DNA from: Cupriavidus necator
GTDB taxonomy: Bacteria; Pseudomonadota; Gammaproteobacteria; Burkholderiales; Burkholderiaceae
Assembly (NCBI GenBank): GCA_022041995.1
Contig: CP074390.1
Coordinates: 1,550,001-1,614,000, forward strand
Length of the DNA stretch: 64,000 bases
Direction: 5' to 3'
Position 1 is the stretch's first letter. Each line of letters starts with the position of its first letter. The translations under genes were made by a program, and so were the position numbers. Below are positions 34,649 through 43,884 of the stretch, piece by piece. The notes beneath the pieces are model-generated. The model was not told where the DNA came from. It saw nothing but the letters and a program-made list of their open reading frames with translations, and made no database searches.

Positions 34649-35056
34649 ATGCCGGCAATGAACATCTTCGACGTCGCGGGCTCGGCCATGGCTGCGCAGT
34701 CACAGCGCATGAACGTGACCGCTTCCAACCTGGCCAATGCCGACAGCGTGGTCAGCCCAGACGGCCAGGCCTATCGCGCCAAGCAGGTCGTATTCGGCAT
34801 GGCGCCCACGCCGGGGCAGACGGACATCGGCGGCGTGCAGGTGCGAGGCGTGTCGGAAGACCCGTCGCCGCCGCGCATGGTGCACAACCCCACGCACCCC
34901 ATGGCCAATGCCCAGGGCTACGTGGTCATGCCCAACGTCAACCCGGTGGAAGAGATGGTCAACATGATCTCGGCCTCGCGCTCCTACCAGGCCAACGTGG
35001 AAGTGCTCAACACCGCCAAGAACATGATGCTGAAGACGCTGACGATCGGCCAGTGA
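34649..35056 (+). CDS. flgC: flagellar basal-body rod protein FlgC
   Basis: A 135-residue rod protein with FDVAGSAMAAQSQRMNVTASNLANADSV near the N-terminus and the conserved NPVEEMVNMISASRSYQANVEVLNTAKNMMLKTLTIGQ end. GGGAGAGAG precedes the ATG. It lies 24 bp after flgB in the same operon. Confidence 0.97.
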   Translation: MPAMNIFDVAGSAMAAQSQRMNVTASNLANADSVVSPDGQAYRAKQVVFGMAPTPGQTDIGGVQVRGVSEDPSPPRMVHNPTHPMANAQGYVVMPNVNPVEEMVNMISASRSYQANVEVLNTAKNMMLKTLTIGQ

Positions 35057-35111
35057 CAAGCCCCGGCATGTATCGGCAACGCCTCCACCCGCACGCAGAC
35101 AACCAACAGAC

Positions 35112-35777
35112 ATGACAACCACCTCCGCGGTAGGCAGCAACACTCAGGGCATCAACGACGCCCTCAAGAGCGGCAGCGCCAGCGCGTCCGAGCTGCAGAA
35201 CAACTTCCTGACCATGCTCGTCACGCAGATGAACAACCAGGACCCGCTCAACCCGATGGACAACGCGCAGCTGACCTCGCAGCTGGCGCAGATCAGCACG
35301 GTCAGCGGCATGCAGACCATGAACGCCACGCTGTCGCAGTTGCTGTCGCAGGTCAGCGCCAGCCGCGCCATGGACTCCGCGGCGCTGATCGGCCATACCG
35401 TGATGGTGCCGGGCAAGCAGGTGTCGGTGGCGGGCGGCGTGCCGGGCAAGTTTGGCCTGGACCTGCCATCGACCGCGGATGCGGTCACTGTCGACGTGCT
35501 CGACAAGGACGGCAACGTGGTGCGCACCATCGACATGAAGGGGCAGACCGCGGGCGTGCACAACGTCGCATGGGACGGCAAGAACAATGCCGGCGCGGCC
35601 GTGGCCGACGGCGACTACACCTTCAAGGTGACCGCCACCGCCAACGGCACCTCGGTGCAGCCGGTGGCGCTGGTCTACGGCAAGGTCCAGAGCATCAGCG
35701 GCGACGCCAGCGGCGTGCTGGTGGACCTGGGCGACGGACAGACCGCGAACGTCGGCGACGTGCGCCGCATTCTCTAA
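35112..35777 (+). CDS. flgD: flagellar hook assembly protein FlgD
   Basis: A 221-residue hook cap scaffold. The N-terminal FlgD motif NNFLTMLVTQMNNQDPLNPMDNAQLTSQLAQISTVSG is followed by a tudor-like and FlgD Ig-like domain (DKDGNVVRTIDMKGQTAGVHNVAWDG). It guides FlgE polymerisation. The gene lies between flgC and flgE. Confidence 0.97.
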   Translation: MTTTSAVGSNTQGINDALKSGSASASELQNNFLTMLVTQMNNQDPLNPMDNAQLTSQLAQISTVSGMQTMNATLSQLLSQVSASRAMDSAALIGHTVMVPGKQVSVAGGVPGKFGLDLPSTADAVTVDVLDKDGNVVRTIDMKGQTAGVHNVAWDGKNNAGAAVADGDYTFKVTATANGTSVQPVALVYGKVQSISGDASGVLVDLGDGQTANVGDVRRIL

Positions 35778-35845
35778 AACGCAGGTGCCGGCAGCGCAAA
35801 GGCGCCGGCCGGCTTCAACGACAGTCTAGTCAAAAGGAAGCAATC

Positions 35846-37090
35846 ATGGGTTTCGGTCAAGGGGTAAGCGGCCTGAACGCCGCCGCGTCCAATCTGGACG
35901 TGATTGGCAACAACATCGCCAACGCCAACACGGTTGGCTACAAGCAATCGGCCGCGCAGTTTGCCGACATCTACGCAGGCACCAAGATCGGCCTGGGCGT
36001 GCGCGTGAACTCGGTGGTGCAGTCCTTCAACCAGGGCAATATTGAAGCCTCCGGGCGTGCACTGGACGTGGCCATCACCAACGGCAACGGCTTCTTCCGC
36101 CTGACCAGCCCGGAAGGCGCGGTCTACTACTCGCGCAACGGCCAGTTCCAGCGCCAGGAAGACGGCCGCATCACCAATATGCAGGGCCTGCAGGTCACGG
36201 GCTATCCCGCGGGCGTGGCCGGCGGCGCGGGCGTGCAGCCGCAGCCGCTGGTGATCAGCAACGCGCAGATGGAGCCGCGCGCCACCAGCAGCATCACCGC
36301 CAAGTTCCAGCTGGACTCGCGCGCCACCGTGCCGGCGCAGGCCTTCGCCAGCTCGGCCGGCTCGCCGCCGACCAGCAACATGTTCAACTACAGCACGGCG
36401 ATCAATGTCTATGACTCGCTGGGCAACAAGCAGCAGCTGATGGCGTACTTCGCCAAGGCGGCGGATTCGGCCGTGGCGCCGGTTCATCCGACCGTGGCCG
36501 GCGGCACCGACTGGCAGATGTACGTGACCGACGTCAACGGCGTTGCGGTCGGCGGTGCGCCGGTCACGCTGGCTTTCGACAACGCGGGCGCGCTGCAATC
36601 GCCCGCGGCCGGCGCCGTGACGCTGACCCAGCCGGCCGTCAACGGCGCGCAGGCCATGGCGATGAAGCTCGACTTGAGCGGCACCACGCAGTTCGGCGCC
36701 GACAACGACGTCAAGCAGCTCAGCCAGAACGGCTACACCTCGGGCAGCCTGCTGGGCTTCTCGGTCAATGGCGACGGCACCATCACCGGCAATTATTCCA
36801 ACGAGCAGACCAAGCCGCTCGGCCAGATTGTGATGGCCGCGTTCGGCAACGTCGAAGGCCTGAAGCCGGAAGGCGACAACGTGTGGTCGGCCACCGGTGC
36901 CTCCGGCCAGGCGCTGATCGGCGCGGCCGGCGGCAGCATGGGCACGCTGCGCTCCAATGCGGTGGAAGCTTCCAACGTGGACCTGTCCGGCCAGCTGGTC
37001 AACCTGATCGTTGCGCAGCGCAACTACCAGGCCAATGCGCAGACCATCAAGGCGCAGGACACGGTCATGCAGACCCTGGTCAACCTGTGA
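35846..37090 (+). CDS. flgE: flagellar hook protein FlgE
   Basis: A 414-residue hook subunit. The N-terminus MGFGQGVSGLNAAASNLDVIGNNIANANTVGYK and the C-terminus SNVDLSGQLVNLIVAQRNYQANAQTIKAQDTVMQTLVNL form the coiled-coil ends that polymerise. AAGGAAG lies before the ATG at 35846. Mid-region domains are typical in length for beta-proteobacteria. Confidence 0.97.
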   Translation: MGFGQGVSGLNAAASNLDVIGNNIANANTVGYKQSAAQFADIYAGTKIGLGVRVNSVVQSFNQGNIEASGRALDVAITNGNGFFRLTSPEGAVYYSRNGQFQRQEDGRITNMQGLQVTGYPAGVAGGAGVQPQPLVISNAQMEPRATSSITAKFQLDSRATVPAQAFASSAGSPPTSNMFNYSTAINVYDSLGNKQQLMAYFAKAADSAVAPVHPTVAGGTDWQMYVTDVNGVAVGGAPVTLAFDNAGALQSPAAGAVTLTQPAVNGAQAMAMKLDLSGTTQFGADNDVKQLSQNGYTSGSLLGFSVNGDGTITGNYSNEQTKPLGQIVMAAFGNVEGLKPEGDNVWSATGASGQALIGAAGGSMGTLRSNAVEASNVDLSGQLVNLIVAQRNYQANAQTIKAQDTVMQTLVNL

Positions 37091-37116
37091 CCGCCACGCT
37101 GAGCTGAGCCGCCGCC

Positions 37117-37860
37117 ATGGACCGCATGATCTACACCGCCCTGTCGGGCGCCAAGCAGATACTCGACCAGCAAGCGGCGGTATCGAACAACCTGGCCAAC
37201 GTCTCCACGCCGGCCTTCCGCGCGCAGGTCAACCTGTACCGCGCGGTGCCGGTGGTGGGGCCGGAGGCGGGCACGCGCGCCTTTGCGCTGGCCTCGACCC
37301 CCGGCGCCGACATGCGCGCCGGCCCGCTGACCCACACCGGCCGCACGCTGGACGTGGCGCTGCAGGGCAATGGCTGGCTGGTGGTGCAGGCACCGGACGG
37401 CACTGAGGCCTACACCCGTGCCGGCGCGTTGCAGGTGGCGCAGGACGGCCAGGTGCAGACCATCTCCGGCTTGCCGGTGATGGGCGACGGCGGTCCGCTG
37501 GCGGTGCCGCCCGGCTCGCAGGTGACCATCGGCACCGACGGCACCATCACCGCGCGCGGTCCCGGCGAAGCCTCTGCCGGCCTGGCCCAGGTGGGCCGGC
37601 TGCGCGTGGTCAATCCGCCCAACGACGCCATCGCCCGCGGCGATGACGGCCTGTTCCGCCTGCGCCCAGGCGCGCAGCCGCTGGAGGCCGATACCACCGT
37701 GCGCGTGATCTCGGGCGCGCTGGAAGGCAGCAACGTCAACCCGACCGAAGCCATGGTCGAGATGATCGCCAATGCCCGCCGCTTCGAGATGCAGATGAAG
37801 ATGATCCAGGGCGCCGACGGCAACGAGCAGCGCGCCAACCAGCTGCTCTCGACCAACTGA
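37117..37860 (+). CDS. flgF: flagellar basal-body rod protein FlgF
   Basis: A 247-residue proximal rod protein. MDRMIYTALSGAKQILDQQAAVSNNLANVSTPAFRAQ is the FlgF start, and the end SNVNPTEAMVEMIANARRFEMQMKMIQGADGNEQRANQLLSTN is the conserved rod coiled coil. It lies 26 bp after flgE. Confidence 0.97.
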   Translation: MDRMIYTALSGAKQILDQQAAVSNNLANVSTPAFRAQVNLYRAVPVVGPEAGTRAFALASTPGADMRAGPLTHTGRTLDVALQGNGWLVVQAPDGTEAYTRAGALQVAQDGQVQTISGLPVMGDGGPLAVPPGSQVTIGTDGTITARGPGEASAGLAQVGRLRVVNPPNDAIARGDDGLFRLRPGAQPLEADTTVRVISGALEGSNVNPTEAMVEMIANARRFEMQMKMIQGADGNEQRANQLLSTN

Positions 37861-37926
37861 CCTGAATGACTGGCCGGCACGGCGCGCCGTGCCCCGCCTG
37901 ACCCCAGCACCAACGCAAGGACCACC

Positions 37927-38712
37927 ATGATCCGCTCTCTCTGGATTGCCAAGACCGGCCTCGATGCGCAGCAGACGCAGATGGACGTGATCTCGAACAA
38001 CCTGGCCAACGTCTCGACCAACGGCTTCAAGCGCGGCCGCGCGGTGTTCGAGGAACTGATGTACCAGACCATCCGCCAGCCCGGCGCGCTGTCATCGGAC
38101 CAGACCACGCTGCCTTCGGGCATGCAGCTGGGCACCGGCGTGCGCCCGGTCGCCACCGAGCGCATCCACACCCAGGGCAACCCGCAGCAGACCGGCAATG
38201 CCAAGGACGTGGCCATCCTGGGCCAGGGCTTCTTCCAGGTGGCACTGCCCGACGGCACCACCGCGTACACGCGCGACGGCTCGTTCCAGGTGGACCAGAA
38301 CGGCCAGCTGGTGACCTCCAGCGGCTTCGTGATCCAGCCTGCCATCACGATTCCCGCCAACACGCTGTCGATGACCATTGCGCGCGACGGCACCGTGTCG
38401 GTGACGCAGCCGGGCTCCAGCGCCAACGTGCAGGTGGGGCAGCTGCAGCTGGCCACCTTCATGAACCCGGCCGGCCTGGAAAGCATGGGCGAGAACCTGT
38501 ACGTGCAGACCGATGCCTCGGGCGCGCCCAACACCACCGTGCCGGGCCTGAACGGCGCTGGCGCGGTGCAGCAGAACTACGTGGAAGCGTCCAACGTGAA
38601 CGTGGTGGAAGAGCTGGTCAGCATGATCCAGACGCAGCGCGCGTATGAGATCAACAGCAAGGCCGTGCAGGCATCCGACCAGATGCTGCAGCGCCTGTCG
38701 CAACTGGGTTGA
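37927..38712 (+). CDS. flgG: flagellar basal-body rod protein FlgG
   Basis: A 261-residue distal rod protein, opening MIRSLWIAKTGLDAQQTQMDVISNNLANVSTNGFKRGRAVFEELMYQ and closing EASNVNVVEELVSMIQTQRAYEINSKAVQASDQMLQRLSQL. Both are near-invariant in the family. It is followed by flgH within six bases. Confidence 0.98.
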   Translation: MIRSLWIAKTGLDAQQTQMDVISNNLANVSTNGFKRGRAVFEELMYQTIRQPGALSSDQTTLPSGMQLGTGVRPVATERIHTQGNPQQTGNAKDVAILGQGFFQVALPDGTTAYTRDGSFQVDQNGQLVTSSGFVIQPAITIPANTLSMTIARDGTVSVTQPGSSANVQVGQLQLATFMNPAGLESMGENLYVQTDASGAPNTTVPGLNGAGAVQQNYVEASNVNVVEELVSMIQTQRAYEINSKAVQASDQMLQRLSQLG

Positions 38713-38717
38713 CTGGT

Positions 38718-39422
38718 ATGAACATGGCCACCTTGCTTTCCCGCCTGGGCGCGCATGCGCTGGTTTGCCTGGCCGGCGTGGCAATGCTGGCCAGCGGCGG
38801 CTGTGCGCTGATGCCGCGCGAGCCGCTGGTGCAACTGCCCACCACCGCGCGCGCCGAGCCGCGGCCGATGGGGCCGGCCACCGGCTCGATCTTCGCGTCC
38901 TCGTATGCCGGCAACCCGCTGTTCGAGGATCGCCGTCCGCGCAATGTAGGCGACATCCTGACGATCGTCATCACCGAGAACGTCAACGCCAGCAAGAACT
39001 CGGGCACCAACGCCAGCCGCAACGGCAATACGTCGCTGGCATTTGATGCCGTGCCCAAGGCGCTGGCCGGGCTGTTCAGCAGCAGCTCGAACGCCAGCAT
39101 CAACGGCGCCAACACGCTCAAGGCCAGCGGCGGCGCCAGCGCGGCCAACACCTTCAACGGCACCATCACCGTGACCGTGCTTGAGGTGCTGGCCAACGGC
39201 AACCTGGTGGTCTCCGGTGAAAAACAGATGGCCATCAACCAGGGGGCCGAATTCATCCGTTTCTCCGGCGTGGTCAACCCGCGCACGATCACCGGCGACA
39301 ACGCCGTGCCCTCAACCCAGGTGGCCGATGCGCGCATCGAATACACCGCCAAGGGCGTGATCGACGAAGCGCAGAACATGGGCTGGCTGCAGCGCTTCTT
39401 CCTCAATGTTTCTCCGTTCTGA
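38718..39422 (+). CDS. flgH: flagellar L-ring protein FlgH
   Basis: A 234-residue outer-membrane lipoprotein. The signal peptide ends at a lipobox around MLASGGC, placing the lipidated cysteine at residue 29. The L-ring body is marked by SLFEDRRPRNVGDILTIVITENVNASKN-like sequence and ends AQNMGWLQRFFLNVSPF. Start at 38718 (MNMATLL) was chosen over an upstream TTG. It lies between flgG and flgI. Confidence 0.97.
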   Translation: MNMATLLSRLGAHALVCLAGVAMLASGGCALMPREPLVQLPTTARAEPRPMGPATGSIFASSYAGNPLFEDRRPRNVGDILTIVITENVNASKNSGTNASRNGNTSLAFDAVPKALAGLFSSSSNASINGANTLKASGGASAANTFNGTITVTVLEVLANGNLVVSGEKQMAINQGAEFIRFSGVVNPRTITGDNAVPSTQVADARIEYTAKGVIDEAQNMGWLQRFFLNVSPF

Positions 39423-39429
39423 CCGCGCC

Positions 39430-40575
39430 ATGTCTGCTCCGATGCTCGCCCGTTTCCTGTCCCGCCTGCTGCGCCTGAGCGTGATCAGCCTGGCGCTTGG
39501 CGTGGCCTTTGGCGCCTTTGCCAGCGTCGCCAAGGCCGAGCGCCTGAAGAACCTGGCCACGTTCCAGGGCGTGCGCGAGAACCCGCTGGTGGGCTACGGC
39601 CTGGTGGTTGGCCTGGACAATACTGGCGACCAGACCATGCAGACGCCGTTCACCACGCAGAGCCTGACCAATATGCTCTCGCAGCTGGGGATCACGCTGC
39701 CGGCCGGCAAGAACATGCAGCTCAAGAACGTGGCGGCGGTGATGGTGACCGCCTCGCTGCCCGCGTTCGCGCAGCCCGGCAGCCAGCTGGACATCGTGGT
39801 GTCGTCGATGGGCAATGCCAAGAGCCTGCGCGGCGGCACGCTGCTGATGACCCCGCTCAAGGGCGCCGATGGCCAGGTCTATGCCATCGCGCAGGGCAAT
39901 ATGCTGGTGGGCGGCGCGGGCGCGTCGGCCAACGGCAGCAAGGTGCAGGTCAACCAGCTGGCGGTGGGGCGCATCGCCAACGGCGCGATCGTGGAGCGCG
40001 CGGTGGCCCCGTTCCAGCCGGATGGCGGCGTGCTCAACCTGGAACTGAAGGACACCGATTTCGGCACCGCCGAGCGCGTGGTGGAGGCCATCAACCGCTC
40101 CATGGGCGGCGGCGTTGCCGCGGCGCTGGATGGCCGCGTGGTGCAGGTGCGTGCGCCGGTCTCGGCGGCCGCGCGCGTAGGTTTCCTGGCCCGCATCGAG
40201 AATATCGACGTGACCCCGGCCAAGGCCGCGGCCAAGGTGATCCTGAACGCCCGCACCGGTTCCATCGTGATGAACCAGGCCGTGACCGTGGAAGACTGCG
40301 CGGTGGCGCACGGCAACCTGTCGGTGGTGATCAACACGCAACCCGTGATCAGCCAGCCCGCACCGTTCAGCGGCGGCCAGACCGTGGTGGCGCCGGTGTC
40401 GCAGATCGACATGAAGCAGCAGGGCGGCTCGTTGCAGGTCGTCAAGGCGGGCGCCTCTCTGGCCGCCGTGGTCAAGGGGCTGAACGCGCTGGGTGCAACC
40501 CCGGCCGACCTGCAGACCATCCTGGAAGCCATGCGCGCGGCCGGGGCGCTGCGCGCCGAGCTGGAAGTCATCTGA
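39430..40575 (+). CDS. flgI: flagellar P-ring protein FlgI
   Basis: A 381-residue periplasmic P-ring subunit. An export signal (SVISLALGVAFGAFASVAKA) is followed by ERLKNLATFQGVRENPLVGYGLVVGLDNTGDQ. The chain ends in the usual SLAAVVKGLNALGATPADLQTILEAMRAAGALRAELEVI. The start at 39430 (MSAPMLARF) is eight bases past the flgH stop. Confidence 0.97.
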   Translation: MSAPMLARFLSRLLRLSVISLALGVAFGAFASVAKAERLKNLATFQGVRENPLVGYGLVVGLDNTGDQTMQTPFTTQSLTNMLSQLGITLPAGKNMQLKNVAAVMVTASLPAFAQPGSQLDIVVSSMGNAKSLRGGTLLMTPLKGADGQVYAIAQGNMLVGGAGASANGSKVQVNQLAVGRIANGAIVERAVAPFQPDGGVLNLELKDTDFGTAERVVEAINRSMGGGVAAALDGRVVQVRAPVSAAARVGFLARIENIDVTPAKAAAKVILNARTGSIVMNQAVTVEDCAVAHGNLSVVINTQPVISQPAPFSGGQTVVAPVSQIDMKQQGGSLQVVKAGASLAAVVKGLNALGATPADLQTILEAMRAAGALRAELEVI

Positions 40576-40577
40576 AT

Positions 40578-41621
40578 ATGAACACGGCGCGACCCCCGCA
40601 GGCGGCGGAGCTGACGCAGCGCTTCGCGCTGGATACGCAGGGCTTCGAGGCGCTCAAGCACAGTGCGCATGGCGGCGCCGACGCCAATACGCTGCAAGCC
40701 GTCGCCAAGCAGTTCGAGGCGGTGTTCACGCAGATGGTGCTCAAGAGCATGCGCGATGCCACCCCGCAGGATGGCCTCTTCGACAACGAGCAGAGCAAGC
40801 TCTATATGTCGATGATGGACCAGCAGCTTGCGCAGCAGATGTCGTCGCGCGGAATCGGCCTGGCCGATGTGATGGTGCGCCAGCTGGCGCGCGCCACGGG
40901 CACGCCGATGCCGGCCGGCATGAGCGCCATGAGCCCGGCCGAGTCAGGCAAGGCGGCCGATGCCGAGATGGCAAGACTGCTCGACGGCCGCGGCGCCGGG
41001 GCGATCCCGGCCGACCCCGGCGAGCAGGCCGACCTGCCCGCGATCGGCACCATCGTGCCGGGGCAGAACTGGAATCCCACCGCCGGCCTGCGCCAGTACC
41101 AGCCGCAATGGTACGCGGACCGTGGCCAGGGCGAGGACAGGCTGGGACGGCTGCCGGACGACGCGCCGGCCCATGTCAGCGCTTTTGTCGCCCGCATGGC
41201 CGGTCCTGCGGAAGCCGCCGCGCGCGCCAGCGGCGTGCCGGCGCGGCTGATCGTAGGCCAGGCCGCGCTGGAGTCCGGCTGGGGCCAGCGCGAGATCACG
41301 CACGCCGACGGCTCCACCACCTTCAACGTCTTCGGCATTAAGGCCGGCGCCAGCTGGAGGGGGCGCGTGGCGGAGATCACCACCACGGAATATGTCGACG
41401 GGCAGCCGCAGAAGGTGCGGGCGAAGTTCCGTGCCTATGGCTCGTATGACGAGGCCTGTGCCGACTATGCCCGCCTGCTGACGAACAACCCGCGCTACGC
41501 GGGCGTGGTCAGCGCGGCGTCTGCTGAAGAGGCGGCGCATGGCCTGCAGCGCGCGGGCTATGCCACCGATCCGGCGTACGGGCACAAGCTGGTGAAGATC
41601 ATGAAGAAGGTGGCGGCTTAA
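40578..41621 (+). CDS. flgJ: flagellar rod-cap and peptidoglycan hydrolase FlgJ
   Basis: A 347-residue two-domain protein. The N-terminal rod-binding domain (about 30-110) includes VAKQFEAVFTQMVLKSMRDATP. The C-terminal glucosaminidase domain (about 195-345) includes GQAALESGWGQREI with its catalytic glutamate and FNVFGIKAG. It opens a gap in the peptidoglycan for the rod. The start is two bases after the flgI stop. Confidence 0.96.
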   Translation: MNTARPPQAAELTQRFALDTQGFEALKHSAHGGADANTLQAVAKQFEAVFTQMVLKSMRDATPQDGLFDNEQSKLYMSMMDQQLAQQMSSRGIGLADVMVRQLARATGTPMPAGMSAMSPAESGKAADAEMARLLDGRGAGAIPADPGEQADLPAIGTIVPGQNWNPTAGLRQYQPQWYADRGQGEDRLGRLPDDAPAHVSAFVARMAGPAEAAARASGVPARLIVGQAALESGWGQREITHADGSTTFNVFGIKAGASWRGRVAEITTTEYVDGQPQKVRAKFRAYGSYDEACADYARLLTNNPRYAGVVSAASAEEAAHGLQRAGYATDPAYGHKLVKIMKKVAA

Positions 41622-41668
41622 GGGGAAGCCGCAGGGCAAGCCGTAGCCTACGCCGCCAGAGCGCGGGT

Positions 41669-41790
41669 CCCCTCTCCCGCGTGCGGGAGAGGGGTGGGAG
41701 AGAGGGCAGGAGCGTCCCTTGCGACAAAGGATACCGGCAGGCACAGGCCTGCCCTCTCCCCCGGCCCCTCTCCCGCAAGCGGGAGAGGGG
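41669..41790. repeat. REP/BIME-like nested palindromic repeat
   Basis: Two 26-bp hairpin units, at 41669-41694 and 41765-41790, share 12-base arms CCCCTCTCCCGC and differ only in the two loop bases (GT and AA). Between them GAGAGGGCAGG (41700-41710) pairs with CCTGCCCTCTC (41748-41758). The whole forms a cruciform-like compound element between flgJ and flgK, upstream of the flgK promoter. Confidence 0.9.
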
Positions 41791-41828
41791 AGCAAACCAG
41801 CGGATCCGGTGAAGATCACTTCCACACC

Positions 41829-41855
41829 TAAAGTCCCGCCCCCACCAGCCGATAA
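41829..41855 (+). promoter_or_regulatory. sigma-28 (FliA) promoter of flgKL
   Basis: TAAAGTCC (41829-41836), 11 bases, then GCCGATAA (41848-41855) match the flagellar sigma consensus in both boxes and in spacing. It lies 64 bp before flgK, the expected class III start. Confidence 0.88.
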
Positions 41856-41918
41856 CTTCCACATCCACCACCGCCGGCCCACGCCGCGGCAGTCCCATCA
41901 ATCCGGGGTCAGAGCACA

Positions 41919-43838
41919 ATGTCTCTCTTCAGTATTGGTCTTTCCGGCCTGAACACCGCGCAGAACGCGCTGACGACGACTGGCCACAACTTTGCCAACT
42001 CGGCGACCGAAGGCTATTCGCGCCAGAACACCATCGTGGCTTCGGCCGGCGGCCAGTACACCAGCCAGGGTTTCTATGGCTTCGGCTCCAACACCACCAC
42101 GGTGATCCGCGTCTATGACGAGTTCCTGACCGGCCAGCTGCGCGGCGCCACCTCGGCCAGCGCATCGCTGGCGGCGTACTCGGACCAGATCGCCCAGATC
42201 GACAACCTGCTTGCCGACCAGAAGGGCGGCCTGGCGCCGCTGATGCAGAAGTTCTTCGCGGCGGTGCAGGCCGTGGCCGACACCCCCGCCGATCCGGCGG
42301 CGCGCCAGGGCATGCTGTCGGCGGGCCAGGCACTGGTGGGGCAGGTGCGCTCGGCCAGCAACTACTTCAAGCAGCTGCAATCGGGCGTCAATGAGCAGGT
42401 CGGCACCGCTGTCACGCAGGTCAACGCGTACACCAGGCAGATTGCCAGCCTGAACCAGGAAATCACCCGCCTGAAGGCTGCCTCCGGCGGCCAGCCGCCC
42501 AACGATCTGCTGGACCAGCGCGACCAGGCCGTGGCCGAGCTGACCAAGCTGGTCGGCGCCAAGGTGGTGGTGCAGGACAGCGGCACCTACAACGTCTTCG
42601 TCGGCAACGGCCAGCCGCTGGTGATGGGCAATGACGCGTACGAGCTGAAGGCGGTTGCCTCGGCGGCCGATCCCAACCGCACCGTGGTGGCCTACACCCT
42701 GCCCAACGGCAACGTGTTCGAGAGCGAGCCGGGCGCGATCACCGGCGGTTCGCTGGGCGGCCTGCTGCAGTTCCGCACCGAGTCCCTGGACGCGGCGCAG
42801 GGTGCCATCGGCCGGCTGTCGCTGGCGATCGGCCAGAGCTTCAATGCGCAGCACAAGCTGGGCATCGACCTGAACGGCGCCATTGGCACCGACATGTTTG
42901 AACTGGGTGGGGCCACCGCAATCCCCAACGCCAACAACACCGTGAAGACCACGGTTGCAACGCCCAGGATCGACAATGCCTCGGCCCTGACCACCAGCGA
43001 CTACAAGCTGCAGTTCGACGGCACCAACTACACGCTGACGCGCCTTTCCGATAACCAGCAGGTAGTCACGCCGGTGCCCGCCGGCGGCGCCAGCTACCCG
43101 CTGCAGTTCAGCGCCGACGGCTTTACCGTCGAGATCAACGCGGCGATGGGCACCAACGATTCGTTCACGATCCAGCCCACGCGCAATGCCGCCACCGGCT
43201 TCGACATGGCGATCAGCGACCCGGCCAGGATCGCCGCGGCATCGCCGGCGCACGTTGAGGCGGGGACCCTGAACAAGGGCAGCGGCACGGCCAGCCTGAG
43301 CAAGGTCGCGCCCGGCTTTACGCTGCCGGCCGGCAATATCACTGCCGAGTTCGACGGCACCAACTACGTCTTCAAGGTTGGCGGCACCGCGATGGCGCCC
43401 CAGCCGGTGGGCGTGGCCAACGGCAGCAATACCGACTTCACCCTCAACGGCCTGACCTTCAGCTTCGGCGGCACGCCCAAGGCTGGCGACATCTTTGCGC
43501 TGGTCAGCAACGCCGGCGCGGTCAAGGACAACGGCAACATGCTGGCGCTGGCCAAGCTGCAGAACGCCAAGACCATCGGCGGCGTGTCCAGCTTCAGCGA
43601 GGCCTACGCCCAGCTGGTCAACGACGTCGGCACGCGTGCCAAGTCGGTCAAGATCGCCTCGGCCTCGCAGGACAGCATCACGACGCAGATCAAGACCGCG
43701 CAGCAATCGGTGTCCGGCGTCAACATGGACGAGGAAACCGTGTCGATGCTGCGCTTCCAGCAGCTGTACCAGGCCAATGCCCGGGTGATCCAGACGGCCG
43801 GAACGCTGTTCGACACCATCATCGGCATCGGCAGGTAA
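41919..43838 (+). CDS. flgK: flagellar hook-associated protein FlgK (HAP1)
   Basis: A 639-residue hook-filament junction protein. The N-terminus MSLFSIGLSGLNTAQNALTTTGHNFANSATEGYSRQ and the C-terminus VSGVNMDEETVSMLRFQQLYQANARVIQTAGTLFDTIIGI are family-specific. A long variable central part is normal for this group. It begins the flgKL operon and is fed by FlgN. Confidence 0.97.
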   Translation: MSLFSIGLSGLNTAQNALTTTGHNFANSATEGYSRQNTIVASAGGQYTSQGFYGFGSNTTTVIRVYDEFLTGQLRGATSASASLAAYSDQIAQIDNLLADQKGGLAPLMQKFFAAVQAVADTPADPAARQGMLSAGQALVGQVRSASNYFKQLQSGVNEQVGTAVTQVNAYTRQIASLNQEITRLKAASGGQPPNDLLDQRDQAVAELTKLVGAKVVVQDSGTYNVFVGNGQPLVMGNDAYELKAVASAADPNRTVVAYTLPNGNVFESEPGAITGGSLGGLLQFRTESLDAAQGAIGRLSLAIGQSFNAQHKLGIDLNGAIGTDMFELGGATAIPNANNTVKTTVATPRIDNASALTTSDYKLQFDGTNYTLTRLSDNQQVVTPVPAGGASYPLQFSADGFTVEINAAMGTNDSFTIQPTRNAATGFDMAISDPARIAAASPAHVEAGTLNKGSGTASLSKVAPGFTLPAGNITAEFDGTNYVFKVGGTAMAPQPVGVANGSNTDFTLNGLTFSFGGTPKAGDIFALVSNAGAVKDNGNMLALAKLQNAKTIGGVSSFSEAYAQLVNDVGTRAKSVKIASASQDSITTQIKTAQQSVSGVNMDEETVSMLRFQQLYQANARVIQTAGTLFDTIIGIGR

Positions 43839-43884
43839 GCGGCGGCACCCACCAGCGTCAGCAGAGTCAGAAGAGGTAACCAAT

